A stretch of DNA of 50,641 nt from Photobacterium pectinilyticum (lineage in GTDB: Bacteria > Pseudomonadota > Gammaproteobacteria > Enterobacterales > Vibrionaceae): the NCBI RefSeq assembly GCF_024357955.1, contig NZ_JANEYT010000034.1:1-50641 (forward strand). Direction: 5' to 3'. The notes under the pieces were generated by a model. It was not told the origin of the DNA. It made no database searches and saw nothing but the letters and a program-made list of their open reading frames with translations. Below are positions 50,616 to 50,641 of this stretch, one piece after another. Positions within the stretch are counted from its first letter, which is position 1. Each line of letters begins with the position of its first letter. The translations under genes were made by a program, and so were the position numbers.

Positions 50616-50641
50616 AGAGAGCGGCCGTAGGCCGCGATCGC

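Noticed and set aside
50621..50641. GC-rich palindrome at the window end as a cloning site or replication element
   Set aside because: Too short and at the edge; it could be vector-like or the start of the next unit, and cannot be judged.
1..50641. CRISPR arrays, prophage, integron attC sites, known defence genes
   Set aside because: No regularly spaced repeats, integrases, attC-like sites or recognisable defence proteins were found on either strand.

Overview
The window looks like chromosomal DNA of a facultatively anaerobic marine gammaproteobacterium of the family Vibrionaceae (Vibrio/Photobacterium-like; the genus cannot be resolved by eye). The reasons are a chromosomal Qnr-type pentapeptide protein, a TraF_2-type outer-membrane protein, a YcbX-like MOSC protein fused to a flavin reductase, a complete periplasmic nitrate reductase operon and a complete DMSO reductase operon. 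There are no phage, plasmid-transfer, IS-transposase or CRISPR genes. Mobile or decayed DNA is limited to a MITE-like repeat, its half copy, tRNA debris and gene remnants.

Layout. 0.1-4.7 kb: MOSC/ferredoxin-reductase fusion (-), chemoreceptor (+), TrxC (-) whose active site has lost its second cysteine, and a 65-aa protein. 5-8 kb: a decayed tRNA-Ser, an iron alcohol dehydrogenase, an orphan gene, an exported intradiol-dioxygenase-like protein, then intact tRNA-Ser(UGA) and tRNA-Asp(GUC) with a tRNA 3'-end scrap between them. 8.1-13.4 kb: YtoQ, a LysR regulator divergent from an unusual adenylosuccinate synthetase paralogue, a UspE-like protein, a YdcH-like protein and Qnr. 13.5-22.2 kb: a Tat lipoprotein phosphoesterase, the TraF_2 protein, a nitroreductase remnant, a UspA-like protein, a large MscK/MscM-type channel and an exported EEP-family phosphatase/nuclease.

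22.6-29.1 kb is a proline catabolism module: AraC regulator, PutA without its DNA-binding domain, the PutA C-terminal domain as a separate protein, and PutP. After it come a probable 39-aa exported peptide gene (-) and a VIT-family metal transporter (-). 30.5-36.1 kb holds dmsABC-torD (-) divergent from an XRE-cupin regulator, with operator-like repeats between them. 36.2-42.7 kb holds an alpha/beta hydrolase and napDAGHBC, preceded by matches to FNR and NarP sites. Together dms and nap give DMSO and nitrate respiration when oxygen is scarce.

43.2-50.6 kb: an exported UshA/CpdB-like nucleotidase, a BaeSR-like two-component system, a large exported DUF1566 protein with C-terminal EF-hands whose start lies beside a 13-bp-stem hairpin, and a short-chain dehydrogenase with a GntR-type palindrome upstream.

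The observations most worth following are the TrxC active-site change, the purA paralogue with altered catalytic motifs, the three-way split of PutA functions, the YcbX-reductase fusion, the DUF1566/EF-hand locus, and the gene remnants and small genes in intergenic DNA.
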